A stretch of DNA of 64,000 bases from Nageia nagi (GCA_050084985.1 JBITNC010000001.1:67952001-68016000); one strand, 5' to 3'; positions 1 through 12,567 are shown, counted from the stretch's first letter. Numbers and translations: made by a program. The notes: a model not told the origin generated them from the letters alone.

Positions 1-2505
1 TGACCTTGTATATCCATTTATTTCCAATCACATTTTTTTCATTGGGATAAGGAACCAAATCCCAAGTTTCATTTTTCATGAGTGCCTCATACTCAACTTT
101 CATAGCTTCCATCCAATACTCTTGCTTGGAAGCTTCTTTGAATGTTGATGGCTCATTCATATTATCAATTTTGGAAAATAAGGATTTATTCAAGGTCATA
201 CTCCTTGTAATTCTCTGAGCTGGAGAATTTTGCTCTTGTGGTGACTTCCCTACATGATCATCCAACCAGTTAGGTGCAGGCGTAGAATCATCTGAATCAG
301 ACACCTCAGCATGAGAAGTCGTATCCTCAGGAAGTTCATTGAACTTGACATCCCTAGAAACAAAGACTATTTTATGGGATGAGGAGTAGAGCTTGTAACC
401 TCTATGCTAATTATCATACCCCACAAAGATGCATTTTTCTGATCTTTTGTCTAGTTTCTTTATTTTCTCTGAGGTAATGAAGGTAAATGCATCACAACCA
501 AAGACCCTGAAGTGTGAGATGTTAGGTTTCTTTCCTATCCATGCTTCATATAGAGTTTTTTCCTTCAACTACTTTAGTAGGACACCTATTTAGGGTGTGA
601 ATAGCAGTGTGAACAACTTCTCCCCATAAGAAACTAGGAAGGTTACCCAACATGCATCTTGCCATTTCCATAATGGTGCGATTCTTCCTTTTAGCAACTC
701 CATTTTGCTGAGGGGTGTAAGGGATTGTGAATTATTGCTTGATCCCATGTTTAACACAATAATCGTTAAACTCATTGCTATTATACTCACCCCCATTATC
801 AGATCTCAGCATCTTGATCTTAAAATCAATTTGATTTTCAACAAGAGCCTTGAAGTCTTTAAACCGGTCAAAAGTTTGATCCTTGTGCTCAAGTAGATAA
901 CCAAATGTCATCCTACTGAAGTCATCAATGAAGGTCAAAACATAAGAAGCTCCCCCTAGAGACTTAGTCTGTAATGGACCCATCAAATCTGAATGCACAA
1001 GCTGAAGAGAACGAGTAGCCCGAGTTGCCTTATCTTTTTCAAACTTTTGCCTATTCATCTTTCCTAGAATGCACCTTTCACAAAGACCAATTGTGGGTGA
1101 AATATTAGGTAAACCTTCCACAAGTTCTTGATTTTTCATATCTTGAATACTCTTGTGGTTAAGGTGCCCTAATCGTTGATGCCAAAGATTACCTTTTGAA
1201 CAAACATTTGCAGCAAGACAAATCTTTGAAGGTACTTGATCCACAATATAAAGGTCATTCTTTACTGATCCTTTCATCAAGGTGGCAAGTCCTTTCTTAA
1301 CACACCAGGAGTGTGAGGTAAACTCAAATGAGCATCCTTTCCTTGTAATCTGAATTACAGAGATAAGATTCATCCTTAGTTTAGGCACATAAAAGACATT
1401 ATCAAGAGCCTTTCCATGAATCTTCACATTCCCTATTCCTTGAACATCAAGGATTGTATTATCACCTATCACAATTGTATCCTTGTTGTACTTATGAAAG
1501 TTTTCAAACTTATACTTTTCATAACACATGTGATTAGTGCATCCTGAATCAACAATCCAATCATTTGAAATAGTTTGAGTCATTGAGTAGTAGGCAACAG
1601 TAGCAGCATGCTTGTTCTTCTTTTTATTATTAAAATTTCTCACATTTGCATTTCGCTTGCCTTTTTGAGCAAATTTCTTTTTGCGACAATCATACTCTTT
1701 GTGCCCAAAGATGCCACAAAAGTTACAATTTCCATCAAACTTTTCTTGCGGTGTTGGTTTGCTTGATCCAACTTTGTCATTCCTTTGCTTGAAGTTGTCG
1801 TGCTTCCTGATGGTAGATGAGGATTTGTTATCTTTGAATTTATAATGTTTGAACATCTTCTTGAAAGGAGTTTTGGTTGCTCCTAGAGCAATGGTATTAT
1901 CCTTTGGAGAAAAGTTCAACATTTTCTTGTTCAAAGTTTCCTCATGCTTCAGAAGGAGTCTAGAAAGGTTATCAAGAGAGATGACATCTTCTTCATCATT
2001 GAGCCTAGTCTCCATAACTGTGACAAAGTTACTGAACTTTGTAAAAGAGGCTTTGAAGAATGATGAAGACCATGAACTCATCATTGATCCAATTGCACCC
2101 ACAGCCAACCAGTTGTGTCCTAAGGTCAATGATTTTGTTCAATTAGATAAAGGCACTTTCATCTTCACCTTGACGATATTGCAACAACTTTTGTAGAATG
2201 GTGAACCTCCTTGAAAATTTGGACCCAAGGTAAATTTTCTTTAGTCTATCCCAAGCTTCTTTTGCTGATTTTGAAGAAGAGATCATGAGAAGGATGTCAT
2301 CTGAAACTGCACGATAGATCATTGAAGTTGCTAACTCATTCTTTGAGTTGTAGATTTCAAGAGCCTTCTCATATGTAAGAGCAACCAGATCTTCATTAAC
2401 TATCTGCCACAGCTTCCTTGCTTGTAACTCAGCTCTCATATGAGGTTCCCATATGTCGAAGTTGAAACCGTCGAGTATATGCTTAGGTATGAAGGTTTCA
2501 ACCAT
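1..2505 (-). pseudogene. Copia gag-pol of element A (gag, protease, integrase, start of reverse transcriptase), broken
   Basis: The polyprotein would supply capsid, protease, integrase and reverse transcriptase. Gag starts at 2505 with a UBN2-type domain (AWDRLKKIYLGSKFSRR). A CCHC zinc knuckle (CNFCGIFGHKEYDC) lies near 1720, the protease motif WIVDSGCTNHM near 1550, and the pre-integrase motif LWHQRLGHLNHKS near 1170. The integrase core near 800-1000 keeps HSDLMGP and RSDNGGEY. Reverse transcriptase begins at the left edge (VIGNKWIYKVK). Lesions visible: a TAA at about 2143, a frameshift between about 2060 and 2110, a TAA just left of 732, a one-base gain in a homopolymer at 556-561, and a TAG near 407. 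The gag start was chosen from the ATG followed by the conserved N-terminus also seen in elements C and G. Confidence 0.93.
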
Positions 2506-5500
2506 TGTCTATACAAAAGTAAATATGCAATAAGAATGTAAATTTTTACAAGTTTCCATCTATACAAATCAAACATAAATAAACATGTCCCACATGTGCA
2601 AACTTATAAACCACGATCCGTAGAGGAATAAAGTTGGGGTTACTTTCTTGTATAGAATTAGGCTTTCACCTAGATGCCCGCAAGGTGGAGCCCAGGTACT
2701 ACCAGTCCTCAACCAGTTCACCTTGGTCAGTAATATACTCTCACAAGAAGTACCAACTATTTTCCAAGGATCTGACGTATCTTGGATCGACCATTTTAAT
2801 TATCTTGATTAAGGTTTTCAGTTTTTCTCCTAGGTTATTAGGATAATCCCTGAATGGATGTGCGAACATGTGGTATCACTACACACATGCCTGTCCACCT
2901 AATAGAGTTATGTCTAATCCAACAGAGGTCTTATGGGCAATTAAGATGGACTTACCACCACTTGGGTCTTTGGACTAAAAGGGCTCCAGTATGCCCTGTC
3001 CTCACCTTGTGGCTCCCCAAACAAGTCATGTTGTGAAAGAATACGTGCGGATGTGTTCATTTTAAGGGTTACTTTCAATATTTGCATTTTGCAAGTATAA
3101 AGCAAATTGTGCAAAAATATAAAGTAAAGTAAAATTGCATCATCCACATGAGCTTGAAAAACCTTAAAATTCCAATGGGTTTTGTACTAACCCCTAAAGG
3201 ACATTTTACATTTTGTATATTTTGCTCAATTCATGAAAAAAAAGAACTAAGTCCTACTTAGCATTAATCCATAACTTTAAAAAAAACATGCATTGTTCCA
3301 TGACTTAAAAAATTTAAGTAATAATCATGCACCATGCATTATTTAACTAAAAATTTTAAGTCCTAAGCATGCTTTATTCCTCAAACAAGATAAAGATACA
3401 TGCATCATAAGTCTAGCATGCAATATCTGGATAAAGTTTACAAGATAAAGAGACATGCATCATAAGTTTAGCATGCAAGATCTAGATAAAGTTTACAAGA
3501 TAAAGAGACATGCATCACAAGTCTAGCATGCAAGATTTAGATAAAGTTTAAGTAAAAATTATACCAATTCCCACCTTTTTACTTAAAGTTTTATCCCTAA
3601 AAAAAACTTGTATGCTAAGACTTGTCTTATAAGTATGTATTTTAAGTAAAAAAATTCCCTTATTTACTTAAAAAGATAGCATACTTAGACTAAATTACTA
3701 TGCTTAGAGAGAAAAAAAAAATGCTAAGAGGTTAGCATTCTAGAAATTGCATGTGCACCTTAGTAAATTAAACATGCAATATTAAAAATATTCTAAGCAT
3801 TTTTTTTTTAAAATTAAGCTAAGTTTAACTTAAAATAAGTTAAAAATATTCACCACTTACCAAGTCTCCAAGAATTAAATGGAAAAAGAAGGAGACCCAT
3901 ACCCCTACTTCATGCATTTTAATGCTTCTCCTACCTCAAGCACTAAAAAAGTACTCCTAAGTCAAAAAACAATTAAATGCTTTGTAGTTGTAAACATATG
4001 ACCCCCCCCTTTTTCTTCCACCAAGAAAAGCATACGTTGCTTTTGGAAGAGCAAAAATTTTTGCAAGTGGTCAATAAGAACTTAATGCTTCTAAGTGCAT
4101 TTAAGTGACAAAGAAGACTTGCAAGGAGTTGGCAGCCATCACACTTGACCATGGGAGGTAGGATGACCTACATGGAGGCACTAGAAGACAGCCAATGGAG
4201 AGAGTTCAAGGTCAGCAATGGAGGTGATGGTGGCCATGCATAAGAGTAGATTAGATGGTGAGGGAGGAGGGAGAAGGCGCAGCCGGCAAGGGAGGAGAAT
4301 GTTAAATTATCCTTTAGCCTTTGCAGAGTTTGGTTTTACATCTGAAGATAGTCACATTGGAGTAGACGTCTCTTTGGGATCTACATGAAACCATTTTTGT
4401 ATTCTACGTTGCTTGAGATGTGGCAAGCAAGTCCTAGCTATGTGTGCAAAGGGCCGATAGGGAGGCCGTGGTGGTCAAATCTTCACGTGTGCAGGCAAAG
4501 GTGCACAAGGAGATACAGTGACGAGGAGATGGTGTCTCGCGTTTTGGCGATTGGTATTCTGAGGGGTCACGCCTAGCTGGCGAGGGAGAAGGCTACGGGT
4601 GGAGGTAGACTCTCTTCAATGTAGGCAACCTTAGTTTGACTCCTCCAGGTCTTCCTCACCTCCACACACAACGAGAAGGTAGCAGCCAGGTGACGTTGTT
4701 TAAACTCGTTTGACTAGGAGTTGATTATGGGAGGCATTCTGTCAAATAATGCATAGACTCTCCTCAACGTATATTTTTATGTATATTCTATGATCATTAT
4801 AGTCCATGAAACTCTGTCAATACCATTTGCAGACCATGAAACTCTGTCTGCATCTTGTCAAATAATTCCTATGCCTTCCCTACGCTTCCACATTTTGCAT
4901 ACATGTCTACCAGGTCGTGGAGGTGGAGGCTCGAGGAATTTTGTCAAACAGTTCACAGACCTTTTCAAATTTGTTTTTTCCCCCCCCAATAATTTTTTTG
5001 ATTTATATGTACAAAAAATATTGTAAATATTTCAAAAAAACTTGTAAAGTCTTCCACTTTTTATTTCAACAATAAAAAAATGAGAGAGGGCAAATATCCC
5101 CATATTTGCTTTAAATTTTAAACAATTGCCTCTAGAAATTATTTCCCTCTATTTGCATTAAAAATTTTTGCAAAAAATAAGACAATTTAGAGAAGAAATA
5201 AAGTATTATGTAACTATTAAACCTTGGCAATGCTTGTAATAGAGTTATTGATCAATACTACTAACAAACAAAATGTTAGTAAAAATACTTACATTGGATA
5301 GTATCCTCTTAAAAAGGTATATCATGTATTAAGCATTTTGTAAAAAAAATGCTACTAACATAAGAGGTTAGCAAAACAAATTGCTTGCATTGCCAATTTT
5401 GATCATATTTTGCAAAACATAAGCTCCAATATCTCACAAAATATGTTAGTATCTAATGCAATAATCCATTAAGATAACCAAATGAGGAGGAAATTTATAC

Positions 5501-5617
5501 CTTCTCTTAGTTTTACCTCACCAATGGGGTGTAAGATGAGGAATGAAGAAGGATCACTAAGATGTAGCTTCCACACCAAAAGAGCTTCCACACCAAGAAG
5601 AAGAGCTTCCACACCAA
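2506..5617 (-). other. Long 5' leader of copia element A
   Basis: This stretch between the primer site and gag is about 3.1 kb, long for a copia leader. No convincing coding region is seen. It holds a block of about 400 bp (about 2640-3060) that recurs in elements C, D and G, a 55-bp tandem repeat (3385-3549), and many CATGCA words between 3280 and 3930. A pyrimidine-rich tract on the sense strand (about 4130-4720) and three short copies of GAGCTTCCACACCAA just before the primer site complete it. Confidence 0.7.
3385..3549. repeat. 55-bp tandem repeat, three copies
   Basis: Units begin ACAAGATAAAG at 3385, 3440 and 3495, giving a 55-bp period. They differ by only a few substitutions. Each unit carries ACATGCATCA and TAGCATGCAA words. 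The repeat lies inside the leader of element A. Confidence 0.9.
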
Positions 5618-5629
5618 GCTCTGATACCA
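5618..5629 (-). other. Primer binding site of element A (initiator tRNA-Met type)
   Basis: On the minus strand this reads TGGTATCAGAGC, the standard plant initiator tRNA-Met primer site. It lies two bases inside the LTR end, as expected for copia elements. It fixes both the orientation of A and its LTR boundary. Confidence 0.93.
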
Positions 5630-5631
5630 CT

Positions 5632-6097
5632 TGATGGAATTAACCTAGATCTAATTCTCAAGGTTCAAGACTAGGAAGCTCAATCACACAACATTCACAC
5701 AAGATAACACAAGTGTAATGTGGTTCCTCCCTCCTTGGAGTACATCCACAACTAGTATCTCAATTCTCAAGTATGCCCCTCTTACAACAATTCCTTCCTC
5801 TCCTACAAACTAGTAGAGTAATCTTACTCCAAATCTAAGATGTGAATTACAAGAGGAGAGGCCCTCTATTTATAACATGAGGGCACCTCTCTAACCTCCC
5901 TTTAACCCAAGGGTAAGGTTAGGGTTACAATAAATGTATGACCTAACTTTAACCTACCAACTAACCCCATGGTAAGGTCAAAGTCCACATAATAAAGAAT
6001 TCAATTAATCCCTTAAGGTATCTACATATCCTTTAAGTGATTAATTGAATTTACAAGGAGTTTAGATATTCACAATATTTCATTACAAATTCTAATA
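5632..6097 (-). repeat. 5' LTR of copia element A (466 bp)
   Basis: On the minus strand the LTR begins TATTAGAATTTGTAATG (the usual TG has become TA) and ends CATCA next to the primer site. A TATA box, TATAAATAG, lies on the minus strand at 5874-5866. The core GGTTCCTCC...GGAGTACATCCAC is shared with the LTRs of elements C, D, F and G. Its length matches the D and F LTRs. Confidence 0.88.
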
Positions 6098-8906
6098 CTA
6101 AGGATAATAATGTTGCTCTTGGAGCAACCAAAACTCCTTTTAAGAAGAAGTTCAACCATCAAAAGAAATCTTATCCTTCTTCTTCCAAAAGGTTTGAGAA
6201 AAAAGGCAACGATAATAATAGGAACAACATTAACAATAGTAAGAACAATGATAACAATAACCACTTCAAGCAAAGAGATAGAAAAGGAAAAGCAAATAAT
6301 ACAAATCTTAAAGCAAAGTTTGATGAAAATTGTAACTATTATGGCATCCAAGATCACAAAGAAATTTATTGCTACAAAAAGAAAAGAGAGGAAAAGAACA
6401 AAGGTAATGGAAATGTAAATAACTTCAAATGAAATAAGAATATTCAAGCTAGTTTTGCTACAATGCTCTACTCCATGTCTCACACTTTTTCATCTAATTA
6501 GATTATTGATTCTGGTTGCACTAATCACCTATGCTTTGACAAAGATAAGTTTGAAAATTTTCACAAGTATAAGAAAGATGCAATTGTGATAGGTGACAAC
6601 TCTATCCTTGAAGTCTAAAGAATTAAGAGTGTGTTGATTCATGGGAAGGTTATTGATAATGTTCTCTATGTTCCTAAGCTAAGGATAAACCTTCTCTCCA
6701 TGATCCAAGTTTAAAAAAAGGGTACCCATTTGGGTTCGAATCATAATCTTGGTGCATAAAGAAAGGTCTTACCGTGTTGGTTAAAGGGTCAATGAAAGAT
6801 GATCTATACATTATGGATCAAATTCTAACAAAGATGTATCTTACTACAAGTGTGTATTCTAAAGGAAATCTTTGGCACCATTGTTTAAGGTACCTTAACC
6901 ATAAGATTATTCAAGTCATGAAAGACTAAAAACTTATGGAAGGTTTTCTTTCAATTTCACCTTTAATTAGTCTATGTGAGAAGTGCATCCTTGGCAAGAT
7001 GCATAGACAAAGGTTTGAAAAGAATAAGGCAATAAGAGCATCTCAACCACTTCAACTTGTGCATTCAAATTTGATGGGTCTATTTCAAATTAAATCACTT
7101 GGGGGAGCATCTTACATCTTGATCTTAATTTATGACTTTAGTAGGATGACCTTTAGGTATCTACTTGAGCACAAGAACCAAATTTTTGAGAGTTTTAAGG
7201 ATTTTAAGGTCTTAGTTGAGAATCAGACTAACCTTAAAATCAAGATGTTGAGACATATAATGGAGGAGAATACAATAGCAATGAGTTAAATGACTATTGT
7301 GTTAAGAATGGAATCAAGAGGTAGTTTATAATTCCTTACACTCTTCAACAAAATGGTGTTGCTAAAAAAAAATAGAATAATTATGAAAATTGCTAGATGC
7401 ATGTTAGGTAATCTTCCTAGTTTCTTATGGGGTGAAGCTATGAGCACTACTATTTACACCTTAAATAGGTGTTCCACAAAAGTTTTTCAGGGTAAAACTC
7501 CTTTTGAGTCATGGTCAAGAAAAAAACTTAACATTTCTCACCTTAGGGTGTTTGGTTATGCAACATTCTCCTACATTATTTTTGAGAAAATGAAGAAGTT
7601 GGAAGAGCTAAAAAATGCATCTTTGTGGGTTATGAAAGTTAGCATAGAGGCTACAGGCTCTACTCTCCATCCTACAAAGTTGTGTTTATTTCAAGAGATA
7701 TAAAGTTCAATGAACTTCCTAAAGAATTTGCTTTTAATAAGGATGTTGATGATCTAGATGACTCATCAGTTGCTCCTAGCTGGTTGAATATTGATATAGA
7801 TAAGTCACCTTAGGAACAAAACTCTTCAACATAAAGGGTAACAAGGAATATGATCTTTAACAAATCCTTATGTTCCAAGATTAACAACAAGCATGAGCCC
7901 TCATCCTTCTAAGAAGCTTCAAAACATGAGTGCTAGATGGAAGCCATGAAAATGAAGTATGAGGTGCTTATGAAAAATGAAACTTGGGACTTGGTTCCTT
8001 ATCCCAATGAGAAAAATGTGATTGGTAATAAGTGGATCTACAAGGTCAAATCAATTCAGTTGGGAATATTGAGAAATATAAGGTAAGGTTACTAGCCAAA
8101 GGTTTTGCTAAAAAATACAATGTTGATTATGAAGAAACCTTTGCTCCCATGGTAAAGATGCCTATTGTGAGAATTATCCTTGCTCTTTCTACAGCTCAGG
8201 GATGGAAAGTTTTTCAACTTGATGTCAAGAGTGCATTTCTTAATGGTGTCTTAGATGTGGAAATCTTCATGAATTAACCATAAGGGTTCATTATGGAAGG
8301 TAAATAGTCCTTTGTGTGCAAGCTAAAGAAGTCATTATATGAACTTAAGTAAGCACCTAGAGCTTGGTACATGAATATTTTAGGGTAATTTGTAGACATT
8401 GGATTCTCCAAGTGCATCTCTGACTCTTATTTATATGTGGCCAATTAGGGAAAAGATGTGGTCTTGATTCTCCTTTATGTGGATGATCTTTTGATAATTA
8501 AGAACAATGAAGAAATCATTTAAGAGTGCATATCCAAACTTAAGATAATGTTTGAAATGACTAATCTTGATCTCTTGCACTACTACCTTGGAATGTAAAT
8601 GTATCAATATAAGAATTGTACTTATTTTAATCAATATAAGTATGTATCAGACATCTTCTAGATGCTACGATCCCAGTCTCTTCTAGAATCACTATTTCTC
8701 TTAGCCCCAACTCTTAGTTTGTTGATGCTATCACTTATAGGTAATTAATTAGTAGTCTTCTATATTTGACTATATCTAAGCCATATATTGCCTTTATAAT
8801 GAATCTAATGGCACGATTCATGCAAAAACCATATGTTGAACACCTTAATATTGTTAAGCAAATCTTGAGGTTGGTGAAGTTGCCCTTAAGGGGGAGTGAA
8901 GTTTGA
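6098..8906 (+). pseudogene. Copia gag-pol of element B, heavily mutated, RNase H deleted
   Basis: Reading from the left it encodes the gag C-terminal part (VALGATKTPFKKK), a degenerate zinc knuckle (NYYGIQDHKEIYC), the protease motif IIDSGCTNHL near 6510, the pre-integrase region and integrase core (6936-7289), and reverse transcriptase. The catalytic box YVDD is kept near 8475-8490. Stops and frameshifts are frequent, for example a one-base loss at the RSDNGGEY motif near 7250. At about 8870 the sequence jumps from VKQILR straight to LVKLPLRGSEV, so RNase H (about 500 bp) is missing. The pol stop is at 8904-8906. Confidence 0.93.
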
Positions 8907-9025
8907 ATTCGTATGTTGAATTCATTTTTTATGATGACAACTTCACCCCTTGGAGGATTTTATGTTGTATAATATTGATTTTATTATACACCTTTGTGGT
9001 ATGTTTGCTCTGCATGAGGAACTTG

Positions 9026-9529
9026 TGTTGGAATGTATAATGCATTATTGTAAAGGTTTGTATTAAATCTTCTATGTAAGTTCACTAATACTTAATGGTA
9101 TCTTTGATACCTTAAGTATTTAAGTGAATATGATAATGTAACTTGTCCTACACTCCATGTCATGAGCATGCCCCTTGGGTAAAAGGATGTGCATGTCATA
9201 CTTTTGTACATTGGATGAAAGGGTGATCCAAAGAGGGATTTTGGCCTATAAATAAAAAGACTTCTTTTTTGAAATTACACACCAATTATAGAGTAAAGTT
9301 ATGCTATAGGATAGTGGTTAGGAGAAAAGAGTAGGAGGATTGTAAGAGAGTTGTATTTGTGATTAAAGTAAAGATCTAGTTAGTGGATGTACTCTTAGTT
9401 AGAGGAACCACTTTACATCTCGAGTTACTTTGTGAGATTATCTTATTTGTAAGTTAGTTAGATGTGTATTATGAGTTTTTAAGAGATTTTGGTTGTTTAA
9501 GAATTATCTTGTTATTGTTAGTTCCTTCA
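9026..9529 (+). repeat. Solo copia LTR (504 bp) with target duplication ACTTG
   Basis: The LTR starts TGTTGGAATGTATAATGC and ends TTCCTTCA. It is flanked on both sides by ACTTG (9021-9025 and 9530-9534), a perfect 5-bp target duplication. TATAAATA lies at 9247-9254. It interrupts the 3' untranslated region of element B: joining the flanks restores a sequence (CTGCATGAGGAACTTGTACA) resembling the same region of element G. It is probably the product of recombination between two LTRs. Confidence 0.94.
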
Positions 9530-10126
9530 ACTTGTACATATTTTTTAAAGCAAAAGATTGGCCAATCTAACACTATTTAGTTATCCATATGTGAAGAACT
9601 CATATGTGTCTTTTGACACTGTTCAGTTATCCATAGGTGAGAAACTCATATGTGTATTGTGTATGCTCTATTTTGTAATGATAATCAACACATATTTTTT
9701 GAATATAGCAAGTGACTATAAGTTTTTGGCTTGACATCTTCATGATGAGTTATAGTACACCATTGATCAATTGATGATGGAATTTGTTTTATTCATCTAT
9801 TCTTGTTGATATGAATATGTTGAATCTAAATGATCTTGTTATATGAGCTGCTTATGACTTGCAAGTTCCTTTGAGATTACAGATTACTTACTTTGAGTAT
9901 GCAAGCTCGTGAAGACTCTTCATGACTTCCAGTTGGATGACTACTTCATGTACATTGAAACTAGTTATGGTTAATGATTGTATTTGAAAAAGTAGTGAGT
10001 CTTAGACTAGATCTTTTTTACTTCACAAATATATAAAAATTTCTCATCTCTATTGTATCTGTTTAGAGGAGAACTCTCTTACTCTCTCTCTTATTCACTT
10101 TATTCCAATATTGCATAAAAGGGTAG

Positions 10127-10625
10127 TGCTGGAATGTATAATGCATTATTGTAAATGTTTTGTAATAATCTTTTATATAAGTTCACTAATATTTAAGGGT
10201 ATCATTTGATACCTTAAGTATTTAAGTGAATATGATAATGTAACTTGTCCTACACTCCATGTCATGAGTATGCCCCTTGGGTAAAAGGGAGTGCATGACA
10301 TGCCTTTTTACATTAGGTAAAAGGGTGATCCAAAGAGGGACTTTGGCCTATAAATATAAGGATCCCTCTTTATTATCATACATCAATTTGTAGATTAAAG
10401 TTATGCTAGAGGATAGTGTTTAGGAGTTGAGTTTAGAAGGATTGTAAGACTTCATATTTGCGAATGAAGTGAGATCTAGTTAGTGGATATACTCCTAGTT
10501 GGAGGAACCACTTATATCTTGAGTTATCTTCGTGAGATTGCTTTGTGAGTTATTTAAATATGATTTGTGAGCTTTCATGTGATCTTGGGAATATATAGTT
10601 ATTTGGTTTATATTGCAACTCCTTA
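10127..10625 (+). repeat. 3' LTR of copia element B
   Basis: It starts TGCTGGAATGTATAATGC (TGTTGG in relatives), after the purine run AAAAGGGTAG. It shares the CCTATAAATA promoter box and the GATATACTCCTAGTTGGAGGAACCAC core with the other LTRs here. The end is set near 10625, where LINE-like sequence begins. The terminal dinucleotide appears to be TA, so the end is approximate. Confidence 0.82.
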
Positions 10626-11335
10626 ATATTCCTAGTCTTCTTTTGGAGCGAGCACTCTAGTTCCTTATATCCAACTCTTCTACAATTTGTACAAAACTCA
10701 TTTGAGTTTTCATATTTGATTTCTTAATTTTTGGATATTTTATTTTCATATAAGAGTTTGATTTCTTTTGATAGCTCCTTATCTAGCTTCACTTGTACAT
10801 AAAGTATTTCCTACAGTAGCCTCTTCTTTTTTAGATTCATTAGATATTCTATAACAAATTTGCCTAACGCTCTTGCAATCCCTTAAAAGATTTTATGATG
10901 CCAAAAGTTGTGGTGAAGATTTGAAAGGTAGGTCCATACCTATAGGATGCATATTTGTGTTGCAGTTGTATCAAAACCTAGCTCCCATTATTATCAGTAT
11001 ATATCTCTTTTGCCAAATAAGTATGTTCCATCGCTCAAGATCTTCTCTTTGTCTTCATTAAGCGAATATTTGAAACTAATGAAGTCATAAGGGAGTGTTA
11101 TGATTTGAACATTACCTTTTAGTATTCATCTTCTCCTCACCAAACCTCAAATATCATCCAGATTGGGTCTCAAGCCCCATAGCTTATCGATCAAATATTA
11201 ACTTCCCTCTATGGAAATTTGATCTCTAATTGAATTTGGAATGTGAAGACATAATCCATCTCCTTCTTTGGATGTAACTAGAGTCAAATCTTGGTCTACC
11301 AAAACTTTTGGTTTGAAGAGATCTATCCATGCCAT
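10626..11335 (-). pseudogene. LINE ORF1 fragment (DUF4283-type), interrupted by element B
   Basis: On the minus strand a start at 11335 gives MAWIDLFKPKVLVDQ, then a degenerate DUF4283-like domain with stops and a basic stretch, ending near a zinc-knuckle remnant. ORF1 of plant L1-type LINEs encodes an RNA-binding protein needed for retrotransposition. A close relative lies at about 22690-23245 in the same orientation. The fragment stops exactly at the end of element B's LTR, so B probably inserted into this LINE and the rest lies beyond the left edge. Confidence 0.72.
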
Positions 11336-11345
11336 GTTTGCAATC

Positions 11346-12562
11346 CTTTTATGTTTGAGAGTTTTGAAATGAAATAAAGATAAGTAAATCTAAGGTTGTA
11401 TGTTCTCAAATGGATGAGGCAGGTTGAAGAAAGAGGGAGGAGAAATTGAAGCTATTAATGACTAACATTGTAGGAGAAAATATGGAAATGGAACAAAGAA
11501 ATGCATAAAGGTCAAGGGTGCAAGCATAATGATAGAATAAGGAGGATGCATCATAATACGAAGGTGGTAGGGTGGCAGAAGTGAGGAAGCACGAAGGTGC
11601 AAGAAGTGATTAAGGAAGCAAAGTAGAAAGCAAAGATGATAAAGTGGCTGAAAATGAATTTCTTTTGCATGTAATTTGCATATTTAAGCTAATTTTATTT
11701 GAAATATCTAGAGAATTAAATGAGATTATGAAAAATTTGATAAAATATTTTTTTGTTTTATTTTATTATTGTCAATATTGTATATTATTATTGACCATGG
11801 TTTTTGGTATATTTATGGTATGGTCATTTATAGTATTTAATTAAGCTTTATGTTATTTTATTTATCATGGGTAAACATGTTTTTATTTTATCTAATCTTA
11901 TTGATGTGCATGTAATGAAATTAACTTATCTCAAGATTTTAAGGAGTATATAAATGTGCAAGTTGACTCATATCACTATTAATAATGGGTAATGTTTATA
12001 AATTTACCTAATACTTATTGTTGTAGTCTTACGAATGCCTTTCCATACCACTTTAGTGCCTAAATAAACATGTGCTAGAGTTTTAGATGTATTTTTGGAG
12101 CTATGGAGGGCATGTGTGGACTAAAGAAGAGGTTGCAAACATTAGAGAGGCATTTACAAGAAGTGACTATCCTAAAGGTTTCCTTAAATTTTATCTTTTT
12201 CTTTTATAAATATCATTATTTTTATGTTAAACATTAGATTTCTCATGAGAGAAATGCATTTAACAAACTTAGCAACTTCATCATACTCTCTTAGATAGTA
12301 CACCATGTTATTTGTAAATAAAATAAAATGAATTGATTTAATAATTCATATATGTCTACTAGAACTAAATCTTACACCAATTAGAATGATATTCTTAGCA
12401 AATCCACAAATTGGTTCATATCCTAAACGAAAAGACCTCAAATATGGTACCTTAAGCTTTACGACCAACTTTTGTCCAAGTTTAGTCACTTAAATAACAT
12501 GTAAAAACATTGCCTTTGAATATGAAATGCTCATATCAACATTGTTGATGTTATTGATATCA
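11346..12562. other. Unassigned A+T-rich spacer
   Basis: I find no convincing gene, RNA or repeat here. Only short open frames occur, none with recognisable motifs. It forms the left flank of element E. Confidence 0.5.
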
Positions 12563-12567
12563 ATGAG

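Larger units (their letters stand above)
1..6097 (-). mobile_element. Ty1-copia retrotransposon A, partial (3' part lies beyond the left edge)
   Basis: This is a minus-strand LTR retrotransposon. Reading leftwards it shows a 5' LTR (6097-5632), an initiator-tRNA-Met primer site (5629-5618), a long leader (5617-2506), and gag, protease, integrase and the beginning of reverse transcriptase (2505-1). The order gag, protease, integrase, reverse transcriptase defines Ty1-copia. The right end directly abuts the gag sequence of plus-strand element B, so A appears to have inserted into B. Its second LTR must lie outside the window. The reading frames contain only about five visible lesions, which makes A one of the better preserved copies here. 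Confidence 0.93.
6098..10625 (+). mobile_element. Ty1-copia retrotransposon B, 5' part displaced out of the window
   Basis: This plus-strand copia element starts abruptly in gag at the border of element A. It runs through protease, integrase and reverse transcriptase to the end of pol (8906), a 3' untranslated region interrupted by a solo LTR, a polypurine-like run (10117-10126) and its own 3' LTR (10127-10625). The missing LTR, leader and gag start should lie left of A, outside the window. Confidence 0.9.

Noticed and set aside
5905-5935. Telomere-like GGTTAGGGTT words
   Set aside because: Only one or two units, and they lie inside the LTR of element A. They do not match the plant telomere repeat TTTAGGG in array.
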